The notes: generated by a model from the sequence alone, not told the origin. Shown: positions 24,488 to 34,268, counted from the stretch's first letter. The stretch: 47,320 nucleotides of DNA from Gammaproteobacteria bacterium (GCA_013373545.1 JABXHQ010000074.1:1-47320), one strand, 5' to 3'. Numbers and translations: made by a program.

Positions 24488-26455
24488 TTAGCGACGTGCG
24501 GAGGCGAGTTCTACGACATTACTGGACGACTTTTTGGGCGCCGACTGGCGTAGCTTTTCGAGCGACTGATGAGCATTATGAATTTCGGTATCAAGTTCAA
24601 AGACGAGAGTATTAAGCGCTTTTAAGCGTCCTTCTACCGTGGCTTCATTGTGCTGAAGTGCCAATAGCTGCTGGTGATTCGCGTCCATGGTGTCTCTTAA
24701 TGAGTTTACTTGTTGCACCAGCGGCAGCATGACTTCGCGAGCCCAGCTTCGAACATCGACACGTAGCTTGTTGAAAAACATTGAGATGTGGTTAACTGAA
24801 GTGGCGAAGAAGCGTTTTACCGCAACGCTTTGCTCGTTTAATGTGAGCATTAAATTACGGTTAAGCTGGCTGGACTCGTCGAGGATCTGCTGTAATTGGC
24901 GTCGATAGATTTTGCCCTTAAGATAGCGCGCATCAAGCAGCTCAACTTCGAAGTCACGCGAAAATTTCACATACATCGACTCCGCCATTTTATTGGTTAG
25001 TTCAGCTTCACGACAGAATTCGTTCATCATACCTTCAACGGCTTGAAAGAAGCGTTTGGAGGTTCTCATCATCCCAACACTGGTTTTACTTTCGACCATT
25101 TCATGCAACGTACGTTGAATGATTTCATCTAGGTGTTCTTTGCCCACCGCATTAATCAATACTTCTGCTTGGCGCTCGAGTAAGCGCTGGCTTGGCTTGA
25201 GCGCAAGGTGGCGTTTTTTAAATTCGGCTTGTGCAGAACGGCTTTTATCGACCAATTGTTGTAGCTCAGACTCGGTGTCACCGCGCAGGCCTTTTATTTC
25301 TTCTTGCTGCTTTACAATTTGATCTTTACGACTAATGAGTACCTGTTGAGCGTCTTCAATTAAGCGCGCCGATTCAGCAATGACACTGTCCCACATTACC
25401 GCTTCTTTGTTGCCTAAAATTGTTTCAGAAAGTACTGCTTCGACTTCGTTGATTTGGCTGCGGAGTAATAATGCTTTATCGTCGCGAATACGCCCGAGTA
25501 AGGCTTTTTGCGCGGAGACGGGGAGAATATCGTTCTCGGGAATTTTTAAATGGCGCGAGGTTTGTCGGATAACTCGGTTAATGGCTTTTTCAGTTTTCTT
25601 GCGGCCACTGATTTCGTCCCATAACACATCGATTTTGTTCAACACTGCATACAAGCCTAAATTCGGTCGATTTTTAAGTTGCTCAATATGATCTTCCCAA
25701 ATTTGCAGGTCGCTGGCAGTAACCCCTGCATCGGCAGCAAGCACAAAGACCACCGCTTGCGCTTGAGGTAATAATTGATAAGTTAATTCCGGCTCGCTCC
25801 CCAAGGCATTTAATCCGGGTGTATCGACAATTCGCAAACCTTGCACCAGTAATGGATGATTGAAACTGACCATGGCATGACGCCATGCGGGGATTTCAAC
25901 TTTTTCCGGGTTAAATTCATCTTCATCCAACATGGTAGCGTCGAAGCCGAGTTCTAAAGCTTCCGCGCGTGATACCGATTTGGTCTGAGTAATGCTTTGC
26001 ATGGCGTGCGCCATTTCTTCCGCTTCATCGGTTACCAATGGAATTTCGAGCCAGTGATTGGGCATGTCGCGATAATCGTTCAATGGCGTATTTTGCAGGC
26101 GCGTTTCAATCGGTAGCAATCGTAAATAGCTGCGTTGCCCTTTCGCATCAAAAAATAGTTCGGTCGGGCACATCGTCGTACGCCCAGCCTGTGACGGTAG
26201 GATGCGCTGACCATACTCCGAAAAGAAGATGGCGTTGATGAGCTCAGTTTTACCGCGGGAAAACTCTCCAGCAAACGCTATTGTTAAGTACTCACTATCG
26301 AGAGTATCCAGCATCGCTCGGATACGTTGCTCAGTTTGCTCGTCGTTAAGTTGATTGCGACGCAACCATAATTTGAAGCCTTTCATTTCCTTGGCAATAA
26401 CGCTTTTCCAGCGTTCGAACTCGCTTACGGACTGGGTAAATTGATTATCGGCCAT
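24488..26455 (-). CDS. Bacterial dynamin-like GTPase
   Basis: A 655-residue protein from the ATG at 26455; a TTG ten codons upstream is the only longer option. The G1 loop GEFSRGKT is at 63-70, followed by a conserved TTMCPTELFFD (switch I Thr), the G3 motif DTPGLNALGSE near 210, and G4 NKID near 275. The rest is long and helical (coiled coil from about 355-640, GLRGDTESELQQLVDKSRSAQ), like the stalk of dynamin-family GTPases, ending in a polar tail (VVELASARR). Such proteins remodel or tether membranes. No hydrophobic paddle is obvious. It is a single gene on the minus strand. Confidence 0.85.
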   Translation of the reverse strand: MADNQFTQSVSEFERWKSVIAKEMKGFKLWLRRNQLNDEQTEQRIRAMLDTLDSEYLTIAFAGEFSRGKTELINAIFFSEYGQRILPSQAGRTTMCPTELFFDAKGQRSYLRLLPIETRLQNTPLNDYRDMPNHWLEIPLVTDEAEEMAHAMQSITQTKSVSRAEALELGFDATMLDEDEFNPEKVEIPAWRHAMVSFNHPLLVQGLRIVDTPGLNALGSEPELTYQLLPQAQAVVFVLAADAGVTASDLQIWEDHIEQLKNRPNLGLYAVLNKIDVLWDEISGRKKTEKAINRVIRQTSRHLKIPENDILPVSAQKALLGRIRDDKALLLRSQINEVEAVLSETILGNKEAVMWDSVIAESARLIEDAQQVLISRKDQIVKQQEEIKGLRGDTESELQQLVDKSRSAQAEFKKRHLALKPSQRLLERQAEVLINAVGKEHLDEIIQRTLHEMVESKTSVGMMRTSKRFFQAVEGMMNEFCREAELTNKMAESMYVKFSRDFEVELLDARYLKGKIYRRQLQQILDESSQLNRNLMLTLNEQSVAVKRFFATSVNHISMFFNKLRVDVRSWAREVMLPLVQQVNSLRDTMDANHQQLLALQHNEATVEGRLKALNTLVFELDTEIHNAHQSLEKLRQSAPKKSSSNVVELASARR

Positions 26456-26648
26456 GGTCTGAAACTTCTCATTCTCGGGTGGCAAAGGGTTGTTTAGTGC
26501 TTACTTACACTATAGGGGCTGCCAGTGGGTTGCACAAATAGTAATCAATGATTCTAGCAGAAAAATTCTGCAAAAACGTGACCTTGCATACATTTTTCTA
26601 GAAATTATCTTAAGTTTGCGACTTTCCGCAAGGGTAATAATGCAATCG

Positions 26649-27230
26649 TTAAAATAACCGCGCTACTGGCAGAATTTCTAGCGCCAATATTTGCAACCCG
26701 TATTGAATGATGCCGATTAACAAGAAAATGATGATCGGTGAAAAATCAAACATGCCTACGGGCGGAATAACCCGTTGAAAAGGTTGCATAATAGGACGAG
26801 TCAGTTGAAATAAGATAGCGGCAAATGGATTTCCTTGGTTGTTGCCAGCGGCCATCATAATAAAGCTGACAATAATGCGAGCCACGATTAAATACCAAAA
26901 TAGGTCGAATATCAGATAGGCGAACTCGAGTACAGCAATAGCCGATAACGGAAGTAAGTAGCTACTATTTTGAGCCACAAGTGAACCGTAGACGAGGCAT
27001 AGCATCAACAAGCTTAGGACAAAGGCAAGCAGTAAACTCGCAATGTCGAGCCCACGAAAGCCGGGAATCAGGCGTCGTAAGGGTTTTAGCGGAGGATTTG
27101 TCAGTTGTACGATGGTTTGTGAAAAAGGATTATAAAAATCCACCCGAAAGTACTGCATGAAAAAGCGTAGCAGCACGACCATGGCGTAGGCCTTGAATAA
27201 GTAAACAGCAACTTGAATGAGTAGGGTCAT
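26649..27230 (-). CDS. yggT: YggT family membrane protein
   Basis: A 193-residue inner-membrane protein made of two similar halves. Each has hydrophobic helices followed by an amphipathic segment with the YggT signature: NPFSQTIVQLTNPPLKPLRRLIPGFRGLD (about 35-63) and NPFAAILFQLTRPIMQPFQRVIPPVGMFD (about 135-163). It lies downstream of yggS-proC, the conserved order. A 12-base direct repeat (aattatctctaa) at 27232-27243 and 27249-27260 duplicates its leader and ribosome-binding region. Confidence 0.92.
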   Translation of the reverse strand: MTLLIQVAVYLFKAYAMVVLLRFFMQYFRVDFYNPFSQTIVQLTNPPLKPLRRLIPGFRGLDIASLLLAFVLSLLMLCLVYGSLVAQNSSYLLPLSAIAVLEFAYLIFDLFWYLIVARIIVSFIMMAAGNNQGNPFAAILFQLTRPIMQPFQRVIPPVGMFDFSPIIIFLLIGIIQYGLQILALEILPVARLF

Positions 27231-27334
27231 AAATTATCTCTAAACAATAATTATCTCTAAGCAGTGCGGCCTGACGCCAATAACACTATTATTTGGTTGA
27301 ATGTTGTCAATTTAAAGGTTTGACAAGCTGACGA

Positions 27335-28156
27335 TTAACTTTGCGACAGCTCTTTTCCTCTTTTTACTGCGGCTTTTACTGCTTTATCGGCCATTGCGGC
27401 AATGCCACTTTGTTCCAAACTGTCGAGTGCTGCTGCGGTAGTACCATTGGGCGATGTGACTTGTTTGCGGCGCTCACTGATTGCGATGTCGGGATGGTTT
27501 TTAATGAGTGTGGCAGCGCCTAGAGCACTTTGCACCACAAGGTTACGCGCGGCTTGCTCGGGCATTCCTTGAGCGATCCCGGCGCTAATCAAGGTTTCCA
27601 TAAAACGGAAAAAGTAGGCTGGTGATGAGCCCGCCAGAGCAGTCACTGTATCCATTAACGCTTCATCTTCAACCCACTGATATTCTCCAACGGCGCCGAA
27701 TACATAATTAGCGAAGTGCCCATAGCGATCTTGGGTTTCGGGTTTTGCATACAGTCCGGTTGCGCCGCACATTTCAATCGAGGGGGTGTTTGGCATGCTG
27801 CGAATGACTTCAACTTGATGATGGGTATAGGCGGCCAGTGAGTCGGTGGCGAGCCCAGCGGCCACTGAGATTACACAATCGACGGATGCAAAATCAATAT
27901 TGGCTAACGCTTCACGCATCATTTGCGGTTTGACTGCCAGCAGTACAACATTGGCGGCGGTACACACCGATTGATTGTCGAGAGTGGTTTTGATGCCTAG
28001 TTCGTTGGCTAAGGCGGTCAGTTTCTCAGGGCTGCGGTTAGACATGATGATGCGCTCTTTTGGATGACCGCATTTAATTAGTCCGCGCGCAATTGCGCCC
28101 GCCATGTTACCCGCTCCAATAAATCCGATAGTGGTTTGCTGCATCTTGTCAGTCAT
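27335..28156 (-). CDS. proC: Pyrroline-5-carboxylate reductase ProC
   Basis: A 273-residue enzyme that reduces pyrroline-5-carboxylate to proline. The NAD(P)-binding GFIGAGNMAGAIARGL lies at about 11-26, MSNRSPEKL at 38-46, and the C-terminal dimerisation/active-site region contains the signature AGSSPAYFFRFMETLISAGIAQGM and VTSPNGTTAAALDSLEQSG. The start immediately follows the yggS stop (TAAATG), so translation is coupled. Confidence 0.96.
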   Translation of the reverse strand: MTDKMQQTTIGFIGAGNMAGAIARGLIKCGHPKERIIMSNRSPEKLTALANELGIKTTLDNQSVCTAANVVLLAVKPQMMREALANIDFASVDCVISVAAGLATDSLAAYTHHQVEVIRSMPNTPSIEMCGATGLYAKPETQDRYGHFANYVFGAVGEYQWVEDEALMDTVTALAGSSPAYFFRFMETLISAGIAQGMPEQAARNLVVQSALGAATLIKNHPDIAISERRKQVTSPNGTTAAALDSLEQSGIAAMADKAVKAAVKRGKELSQS

Positions 28157-28867
28157 TTAGTTGGCCTTAATCCTCTCTTTCCAGTTAGGTGGTCGCTCAC
28201 CAAATAATGCGGTACCAACGCGTACCATGGTGCTGCCTTGATTGATCGCCGCTATCATATCACCTGACATGCCAATTGAAAGTGTGTCCATGGTCGAGTA
28301 TTGGTTTTGGAACTGTTTAAATACTGCGTTTATCTCGCGGAACTGGCTATTTTGTTGGGCAGGATCGGTGGTAGCGGGCGGCAAGCTCATAATGCCTCGT
28401 AAAGTTAAATTATCGAGTTCATGGATAGCCGCTAACAGCTCTGGCAATTGTTCACGATTGGCGCCCTTCTTGCTCGACTCTCCGAATAAATTGACTTGAG
28501 CGAGTACATTCAATGGCGCTTGATTGGGCATTCGTTGAGCACTCAAACGCGTAGCGATTTTTACTCGATCGACGCTTTGCACCCAAGCGAAGTGCTGGGC
28601 TATTTCGCGGGTTTTATTACTTTGAATCGGACCGATAAAGTGCCACTCAATCGGATAGTCACGCAAAGCGGCAATTTTGCCGAGTGCCTCCGATAAATAA
28701 CTTTCCCCGAACAGTTTTTGCCCAGCTTGATAAAGTTGTTCTATCTTATTGATTTCTTGAGCTTTACTCACTGCCAACAATGTGACAGAGTTAGCAGTCC
28801 GTGAAGCCATTTTACTGGCATCTTCAATTTGTTGCTGTACCTGATGTAAATTATCAGCAATGGTCAT
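28157..28867 (-). CDS. yggS: YggS family PLP-binding homeostasis protein
   Basis: A 236-residue single-domain alanine-racemase-like barrel. LLAVSKAQEINKI (about 29-41) carries the PLP-linking Lys, followed by FGESYLSEALGKI, EWHFIGPIQSNKT, and GIMSLPPATTD, SIGMSGDMIAAINQGSTMVRVGTALFG. The family balances PLP and amino-acid pools rather than catalysing a known reaction. It is the first gene of yggS-proC and divergent from pilT. Confidence 0.95.
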   Translation of the reverse strand: MTIADNLHQVQQQIEDASKMASRTANSVTLLAVSKAQEINKIEQLYQAGQKLFGESYLSEALGKIAALRDYPIEWHFIGPIQSNKTREIAQHFAWVQSVDRVKIATRLSAQRMPNQAPLNVLAQVNLFGESSKKGANREQLPELLAAIHELDNLTLRGIMSLPPATTDPAQQNSQFREINAVFKQFQNQYSTMDTLSIGMSGDMIAAINQGSTMVRVGTALFGERPPNWKERIKAN

Positions 28868-29053
28868 GATGCATTTAGCTCGCTAATTTGATCATTTGGT
28901 GAAGTCGAATTCGTTTTCAGGGTCTAAACTATAGTGACAGATTTTACCTGATTTACTCAAATTGGGTGAACCGTTTAGGTTTGGCAGTCATCACTGAGGA
29001 CGTTGCAACCTGACACCGTAAGCAGAAAAAAACAAATTTCGGGGTTTGAATTA

Positions 29054-30088
29054 ATGGATATTACTGAGCTACTCGCTTTTAGTGTGAAAAACAAAGCATC
29101 TGATTTACATCTCTCGGCCGGCTTACCGCCGATGATCAGGGTTGATGGCGACGTGCGTCGAATTAATGTCCCTCCGCTCGATCATAAAACCGTACATGGC
29201 CTAGTGTACGACATCATGAACGATAAGCAGCGGAAAGACTTCGAAGAGTTCCTCGAAACGGATTTCTCGTTCGAGCTACCGGGCATTGCACGCTTCCGGG
29301 TAAACGCATTTAACCATAACCGTGGTGCCGGTGCGGTATTTCGTACCATTCCCTCACAGGTTCTAACCTTGGAAGAATTAGGCGCGCCAGCGGTGTTTAA
29401 AGAAATTTGTATGCATCCTCGCGGGCTAGTACTGGTAACCGGCCCAACCGGTTCGGGAAAAAGTACCACCCTTGCAGGAATGATCGATTACATCAACGAC
29501 AATGATTATGGGCATATTCTGACGGTCGAGGATCCGATAGAGTTCGTACATGAAAGCAAACGCTGCTTAATCAATCAGCGTGAAGTGCATCGTGATACCT
29601 TAGGATTTAATGAAGCTTTGCGTTCGGCTCTGCGGGAAGATCCCGATATTATTCTGGTAGGTGAGATGCGTGATTTGGAAACCATACGCTTAGCTCTAAC
29701 CGCAGCGGAAACCGGACACTTGGTATTTGGAACCTTGCATACATCGTCCGCGGCGAAAACCATTGACCGGATTGTTGACGTGTTTCCAGCGGCAGAGAAA
29801 GATATGGTGCGCTCGATGTTGTCTGAGTCATTGATGTCAGTTATTTCGCAAACGCTGTTAAAGAAAGTGGGTGGCGGCCGTGTCGCGGCTCATGAGATTA
29901 TGGTGGGCACGCCGGCAATTCGTAACCTAATTCGTGAAGATAAAATTGCGCAGATGTACAGCTCAATTCAAACCGGCGCACAACATGGCATGCAAACCCT
30001 TGATCAATGCTTAAAAGATTTATTAGCGAAAGGTCTGATCACGCGGCAAGATGCACGTGAAAAAGCGAAAACCAAAGAAGATTTTTAA
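29054..30088 (+). CDS. pilT: Type IV pilus retraction ATPase PilT
   Basis: A 344-residue hexameric ATPase that retracts type IV pili. It starts at the family-typical MDITELLAFSVKNKASDLHLSAG; a longer in-frame start 17 codons upstream is foreign to PilT. It has an N-terminal PAS-like domain, Walker A GPTGSGKST from residue 130, the Asp box TVEDPIEFVH, Walker B PDIILVGEMRD, the His box GTLHTSSAAKTIDRI and the retraction motif AIRNLIRED. pilU follows after 24 bases. Confidence 0.97.
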   Translation: MDITELLAFSVKNKASDLHLSAGLPPMIRVDGDVRRINVPPLDHKTVHGLVYDIMNDKQRKDFEEFLETDFSFELPGIARFRVNAFNHNRGAGAVFRTIPSQVLTLEELGAPAVFKEICMHPRGLVLVTGPTGSGKSTTLAGMIDYINDNDYGHILTVEDPIEFVHESKRCLINQREVHRDTLGFNEALRSALREDPDIILVGEMRDLETIRLALTAAETGHLVFGTLHTSSAAKTIDRIVDVFPAAEKDMVRSMLSESLMSVISQTLLKKVGGGRVAAHEIMVGTPAIRNLIREDKIAQMYSSIQTGAQHGMQTLDQCLKDLLAKGLITRQDAREKAKTKEDF

Positions 30089-30112
30089 TTGAATTCTTAG
30101 AGGACGATCCGA

Positions 30113-31255
30113 ATGGATTTTGAAGCCCTACTGAAGCTGATGGTGCAGAAAAAAGCTTCTGATTTATTTATCACTGCAGGCATTCCGCCTTCAATCAAAA
30201 TAAACGGTAAGATTATGCCGGTGACCCAGCGCTCGCTTAATGGTGAGAAAGCTCGTGAAGTAGTGCTGTCGGTTATGAACGAAGAGCAACGTCGAGAATT
30301 TGCGCGTGGTCATGAGTGTAATTTCGCAATCAGTGCTTCCGGTATTGGTCGTTTTCGTGTCAGTGCTTTTCAGCAACGTAATGAAGTTGGCATGGTATTA
30401 CGGCGTATTGAAACGACCATTCCTACTTTGGATGAGCTGCGTTTACCAACGGTTTTGAAAAAACTTTCATTGACTAAACGCGGTTTAATCATTTTCGTGG
30501 GTGCCACCGGTACTGGTAAGTCGACTTCGTTGGCGGCTATGATCGGTTACCGTAACCACACCACAACTGGGCATATCATTACGATTGAAGATCCGATTGA
30601 ATTTGTTCATCAACATAATAAATGCATTATTACGCAGCGCGAAGTTGGCATTGACACCGATTCTTTTGAAAATGCTTTGAAGAATACTTTGCGACAGGCG
30701 CCGGATGTTATTCTGATCGGTGAGGTGCGCACATCAGAAACAATGGACTATGCGGTTGCTTTTTCGGAAACGGGTCATTTATGTATGTGTACGCTCCATG
30801 CTAATAACGCCAACCAAGCTTTAGATCGAATTATTCACTTTTTCCCCGAAGAAAAGCGTAATCAATTACTACTCGATTTATCTTTGAATCTACGTGCTGT
30901 TATTGCACAACAGTTAGTTCCGACCCCAGATGGGAAGGGCCGACGAGCGGCCATCGAAGTCTTAATTAATACGCCTTTAGTTGCGGACCATATTCGCAAA
31001 GGTGAGATGCATTTAATCAAAGATTTAATGGCGAAATCGACCGAGCATGGTATGCAAACTTTCGACCAGGCTTTATTCCGCCTATTCAAGAGTGGCGAAA
31101 TTACCTACGAAGATGCCTTGCATCATGCTGATTCGCCGAATGACTTGCGCTTAATGATTAAATTGGATGGCTCCGATAGCGATCCTGATCTTCAAATAGG
31201 TTCCGGCGCAGCACAGAGTATGAGCTTAGAAGAGACCGACGAAAATCCTTTTTAA
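30113..31255 (+). CDS. pilU: PilT-dependent retraction ATPase PilU
   Basis: A 380-residue PilT paralogue with Walker A GATGTGKST from residue 130, TIEDPIEFVHQH, Walker B PDVILIGEVRT and CTLHANNANQALDRIIHFFPEEKR. It differs from PilT in VADHIRKGEM in place of the AIRNLIRE box, as expected for PilU, and carries an acidic C-terminal tail (SDSDPDLQIGSGAAQS...EETDENPF). PilU boosts PilT-driven retraction under load. It is cotranscribed with pilT. Confidence 0.96.
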   Translation: MDFEALLKLMVQKKASDLFITAGIPPSIKINGKIMPVTQRSLNGEKAREVVLSVMNEEQRREFARGHECNFAISASGIGRFRVSAFQQRNEVGMVLRRIETTIPTLDELRLPTVLKKLSLTKRGLIIFVGATGTGKSTSLAAMIGYRNHTTTGHIITIEDPIEFVHQHNKCIITQREVGIDTDSFENALKNTLRQAPDVILIGEVRTSETMDYAVAFSETGHLCMCTLHANNANQALDRIIHFFPEEKRNQLLLDLSLNLRAVIAQQLVPTPDGKGRRAAIEVLINTPLVADHIRKGEMHLIKDLMAKSTEHGMQTFDQALFRLFKSGEITYEDALHHADSPNDLRLMIKLDGSDSDPDLQIGSGAAQSMSLEETDENPF

Positions 31256-31268
31256 GTTGGGTGAGCAG

Positions 31269-31712
31269 CTATACGTTTGGTTCGGATTGCTGCTCAAACC
31301 AAGACTCGACGATAATCACCGCTGATTGGCTATCAATTGCCTGTTTGGTTAAAGCGCGGTAGCCGCCTTGTTCGAACAGCTCACTCTTGGCCGCTGCGGT
31401 GGTTAATCGTTCATCGACTAAATCCACCGGCAGAGCAAATCGACCTTGCAAACGTTTAGCGAACTTCTTTGCCCGCAATGTCAGTGGTTGTTCCGTTCCA
31501 TCCATATTCAAAGGCAGTCCGACGACGAGTCGGTCGGGTCGCCACGTGGTAAGCAGCTTTTCGACTAATTGCCAATCCGGTTGTCCGTTTTGCGCTTTGA
31601 GTGCTGCGAGTGGCTTGGCACTTTGAGTAATCGTTTGGCCGTAAGCGACGCCAATTGACTTTTCACCAAAATCGAAGCCAAGCAGTGTTCGAGGGGGCGA
31701 TTGGTTAGGCAT
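31269..31712 (-). CDS. ruvX: RuvX/YqgF pre-16S rRNA nuclease, RNase H fold
   Basis: A 147-residue RNase H-like protein from the ATG at 31712. [17 protein letters not shown] near the start holds the first catalytic Asp, [16 protein letters not shown] the second conserved site, and [15 protein letters not shown] the acidic DER motif; a late Asp lies in [14 protein letters not shown]. The family is linked to 16S rRNA 5'-end maturation. Its start overlaps the yqgE stop by eight bases (ATGCCTAA), indicating translational coupling. Confidence 0.94.
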   Translation of the reverse strand: MPNQSPPRTLLGFDFGEKSIGVAYGQTITQSAKPLAALKAQNGQPDWQLVEKLLTTWRPDRLVVGLPLNMDGTEQPLTLRAKKFAKRLQGRFALPVDLVDERLTTAAAKSELFEQGGYRALTKQAIDSQSAVIIVESWFEQQSEPNV

Positions 31713-32265
31713 TGCCAGATAAAGATGATATTTGTGAAATATCAATTCCTAGTAGAGCGGCAGCCTTTTGCCAACGATCTTTTACCGCCGTTTCAAATAA
31801 TATTTCCGGTGTAGCGGGGACGCTCAGCCAAGCGTTCTCGGCTAGCTCGGTTTCTAACTGTCCCGGTCCCCACCCGGCATATCCGAGAGCAATAAACGCA
31901 TCATCCAGTTCTGCCTGTTGGGGCAAAGCTAATAAAATATCTTGCGAAGTGGTAATCATAATTTGGTCGCTGACCGCCAAGCTTGACTGCCAAGCGTCGG
32001 ATCCATGATGAATCACAAAGCCGCGATCGGTTTGTACCGGACCGCCGGCGAGTACCGGACGTTCGTGGAAATCTGCTGAGACTTTAATTTCAAGGTGATC
32101 CAATAACTCTGAAGTTGTCACTTCAGTGGGATGGTTAACCACTATGCCCATTGCGCCCTCTTCATTATGTTCGCACAATAATGTAACACTACGAAAAAAG
32201 TTCGGGTCCGCCAGGTTCGGCATGGCGATTAAGAAATGATTTTTTAAGCTTTGAAATTCAGTCAT
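31705..32265 (-). CDS. yqgE: YqgE/AlgH family protein
   Basis: A 186-residue cytoplasmic protein of the UPF0301 family: [40 protein letters not shown] near the N-terminus, [16 protein letters not shown], and [21 protein letters not shown]. Function is not firmly known; in Pseudomonas the homologue AlgH affects alginate expression. It overlaps ruvX and follows the tonB-like gene, in the conserved order gshB-tonB-yqgE-ruvX. Confidence 0.94.
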   Translation of the reverse strand: MTEFQSLKNHFLIAMPNLADPNFFRSVTLLCEHNEEGAMGIVVNHPTEVTTSELLDHLEIKVSADFHERPVLAGGPVQTDRGFVIHHGSDAWQSSLAVSDQIMITTSQDILLALPQQAELDDAFIALGYAGWGPGQLETELAENAWLSVPATPEILFETAVKDRWQKAAALLGIDISQISSLSGNA

Positions 32266-32333
32266 AGTCTAATTGTTGGGCTGAAACGCTAAAATTACAA
32301 GTTGTAAGCTCGATAAACGCTTTCCAAAGCCAA

Positions 32334-33227
32334 TTACCGAGTGGTCATTTGGTCGCCGGGCTCGAAGCGCCACAAACGCACAATCTCTAATACATCCGTA
32401 TCTTTTTTCATTACTTCATCAAACGGAGCAAAAGGTGCTGATTGTCGTACAATTTGGATCGCCGCTTGATCGAGTACTTGGTGGCCTGAGCTGTCCATTA
32501 CGGAAATGTCGCGAATGGTCCCGTCGGCATTCACCGCGACTTTGAGGACCAGTTCGCCGTAGATTTTTTTCTGTTTGGCAAGTGATGGGTAATTTTGATT
32601 GCCTACTTCCTCGATGCGGCGGCGCCATGTATCGAGGTATAACGCATCACTGGAGCGGTGAATCGCTGCCGACACTTGGCGTTTACGCAGGTTCTTTGAG
32701 GCGAGTTGTTGCTGCTGGTCAAGCTGCGCGTTTAGCCCAGAAAGTTCGTAGCTTTTTTGAATTAAGGTTGCGGTGTCCATCAAAGGCTGTTCGGTTTGCT
32801 CGGGCGCATCTTTTTGCTCTTGGAGAAAAACCGTGGTGTCATTGAGGCCAGTGAGCACTTCTGGATTCGGCTGTAGCGGCTCACTAATACTCGACTGCGC
32901 TGCGGAGAGAGAAGCTTGCTTGGTTGGATCGGGAATTTTGGCCAGCTCAGTCGTGGTTGGGTTCTGCAATAACTCTTGGTCGCCACCGCCTTGCTGATTG
33001 TCTTGGCCAATGAAGTCGGCTTTTTCCGGCTTTTCAACGGCATGGTACTGTGCGAGCACAACTTGCATCACTGGAGAGGCGGGTTGGGTTTTCTTTTCTG
33101 GCAAGGTAAAAACAATACCGAAAAACAGCATGGCGTGAAAAGCAACCGCAATAATGGCAGCAAAAGTTAAGCGGTCGGACTCTCGAATCTCGGGTCCTTG
33201 CTGTTTCAATAAACCATTTTCAATCAT
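32334..33227 (-). CDS. TonB family energy-transducer protein (TonB3 position)
   Basis: A 297-residue inner-membrane-anchored protein. One membrane helix (about 22-42, FAAIIAVAFHAMLFFGIVF) with the essential-type His typical of TonB is followed by a Gln/Pro-rich periplasmic spacer and a C-terminal TonB domain (about 200-292; YPSLAKQKKIYGELVLKVAVNADGTI, PFAPFDEVMKKDTDVLEIVRLWRFEPG). No exbB or exbD is adjacent. By position beside gshB and the pil genes it corresponds to P. aeruginosa TonB3, reported to be needed for twitching motility, so it may serve the pilus and not only receptors. Confidence 0.85.
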   Translation of the reverse strand: MIENGLLKQQGPEIRESDRLTFAAIIAVAFHAMLFFGIVFTLPEKKTQPASPVMQVVLAQYHAVEKPEKADFIGQDNQQGGGDQELLQNPTTTELAKIPDPTKQASLSAAQSSISEPLQPNPEVLTGLNDTTVFLQEQKDAPEQTEQPLMDTATLIQKSYELSGLNAQLDQQQQLASKNLRKRQVSAAIHRSSDALYLDTWRRRIEEVGNQNYPSLAKQKKIYGELVLKVAVNADGTIRDISVMDSSGHQVLDQAAIQIVRQSAPFAPFDEVMKKDTDVLEIVRLWRFEPGDQMTTR

Positions 33228-33254
33228 ATTGGATACTTCTTATCTTCCGCTAAA

Positions 33255-34208
33255 TTATATTTTACTGAGTTGTTGCTCAATCACATCCCAGAGCGTGCCA
33301 GCGATGTTCAGATCATAGGCGGCATCAATTTCACGAATGCAGGTTGGGCTAGTCACATTAATTTCAGTCAGTAGTCCGCCAATCATATCTAAGCCGACAA
33401 AGTATAAGCCACGTTTGACGAGTTCAGGCCCCACTATTTTAGCGACTGCTAATTCTTGTTCAGTGATCGGCATCGCAACCCCGCGGCCTCCGGCCGCTAG
33501 GTTCCCGCGCGTTTCACCGGCCGCAGGAATTCGCGCTAAGGTGTACGGAATTGGTTCCCCACCGACCATTAATACGCGTTTATCGCCATCTTTTATTGCA
33601 GGAATAAACTTTTGTGCCATCGCTAATTGACGCCCATGATTAGTTAGGGTTTCAATAATGACATTAGTATTGGGATCCGCAGCCTTGATACGAAAAATCG
33701 AGGCGCCGCCCATACCATCAAGCGGCTTAAGGATAACGTCCTGATGCTGCTCGATAAAGTCTTTAATTACCTTGGCCTGACTGGATACGAGAGTGGTCGG
33801 TGTATGTTCGGGAAACCAAGCCGTAAACAGCTTCTCATTACAGTCGCGTAAACTTGCTGGCCGATTGACGACGAGGCAGCCGTCTATCTCGGCGCGCTCT
33901 AAAACATAGGTTGCGTAGATAAAATCCATATCAAATGGAGGATCTTTGCGCATCAAAATAACATCTAAGTCAGCTAAGTCCATTTCCTCAGCTTGGCCCA
34001 GTTGGTACCAGCGCTGTGGATCGTCAAACACTTCTAACGCTTGTACTAACGCAAAGGGTTTACCGTCTCGAAGCATTAAATTTTGCATTTCGATGTAAAA
34101 AATAGCGTGATTACGCGCTTTTGACTCGAGAAGCATGGCAAAAGTGCTATCTTTCTTAATATTGATCGCAGAAATGGGATCCATGACAACGCCAATTGCT
34201 AGGGGCAT
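33255..34208 (-). CDS. gshB: Glutathione synthetase GshB
   Basis: A 317-residue ATP-grasp ligase joining gamma-glutamylcysteine and glycine. The ATG at 34208 has GGAG about eight bases upstream and gives the standard MPLAIGVVMDPISAINIKKDSTFAMLLE. Other marks are RKDPPFDMDFIYATYVLE, VNRPASLRDCNEKLF, DVILKPLDGMGGASIF (ATP-grasp loop), GDKRVLMVGGEPI and EINVTSPTCIREID. It is the first gene of the operon gshB-tonB-yqgE-ruvX. Confidence 0.96.
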   Translation of the reverse strand: MPLAIGVVMDPISAINIKKDSTFAMLLESKARNHAIFYIEMQNLMLRDGKPFALVQALEVFDDPQRWYQLGQAEEMDLADLDVILMRKDPPFDMDFIYATYVLERAEIDGCLVVNRPASLRDCNEKLFTAWFPEHTPTTLVSSQAKVIKDFIEQHQDVILKPLDGMGGASIFRIKAADPNTNVIIETLTNHGRQLAMAQKFIPAIKDGDKRVLMVGGEPIPYTLARIPAAGETRGNLAAGGRGVAMPITEQELAVAKIVGPELVKRGLYFVGLDMIGGLLTEINVTSPTCIREIDAAYDLNIAGTLWDVIEQQLSKI

Positions 34209-34268
34209 GATTAAACTCCGCCTTCGATATGAGTTACAGGGTGCCTTTTGGCACAAGAAAACTTACAA

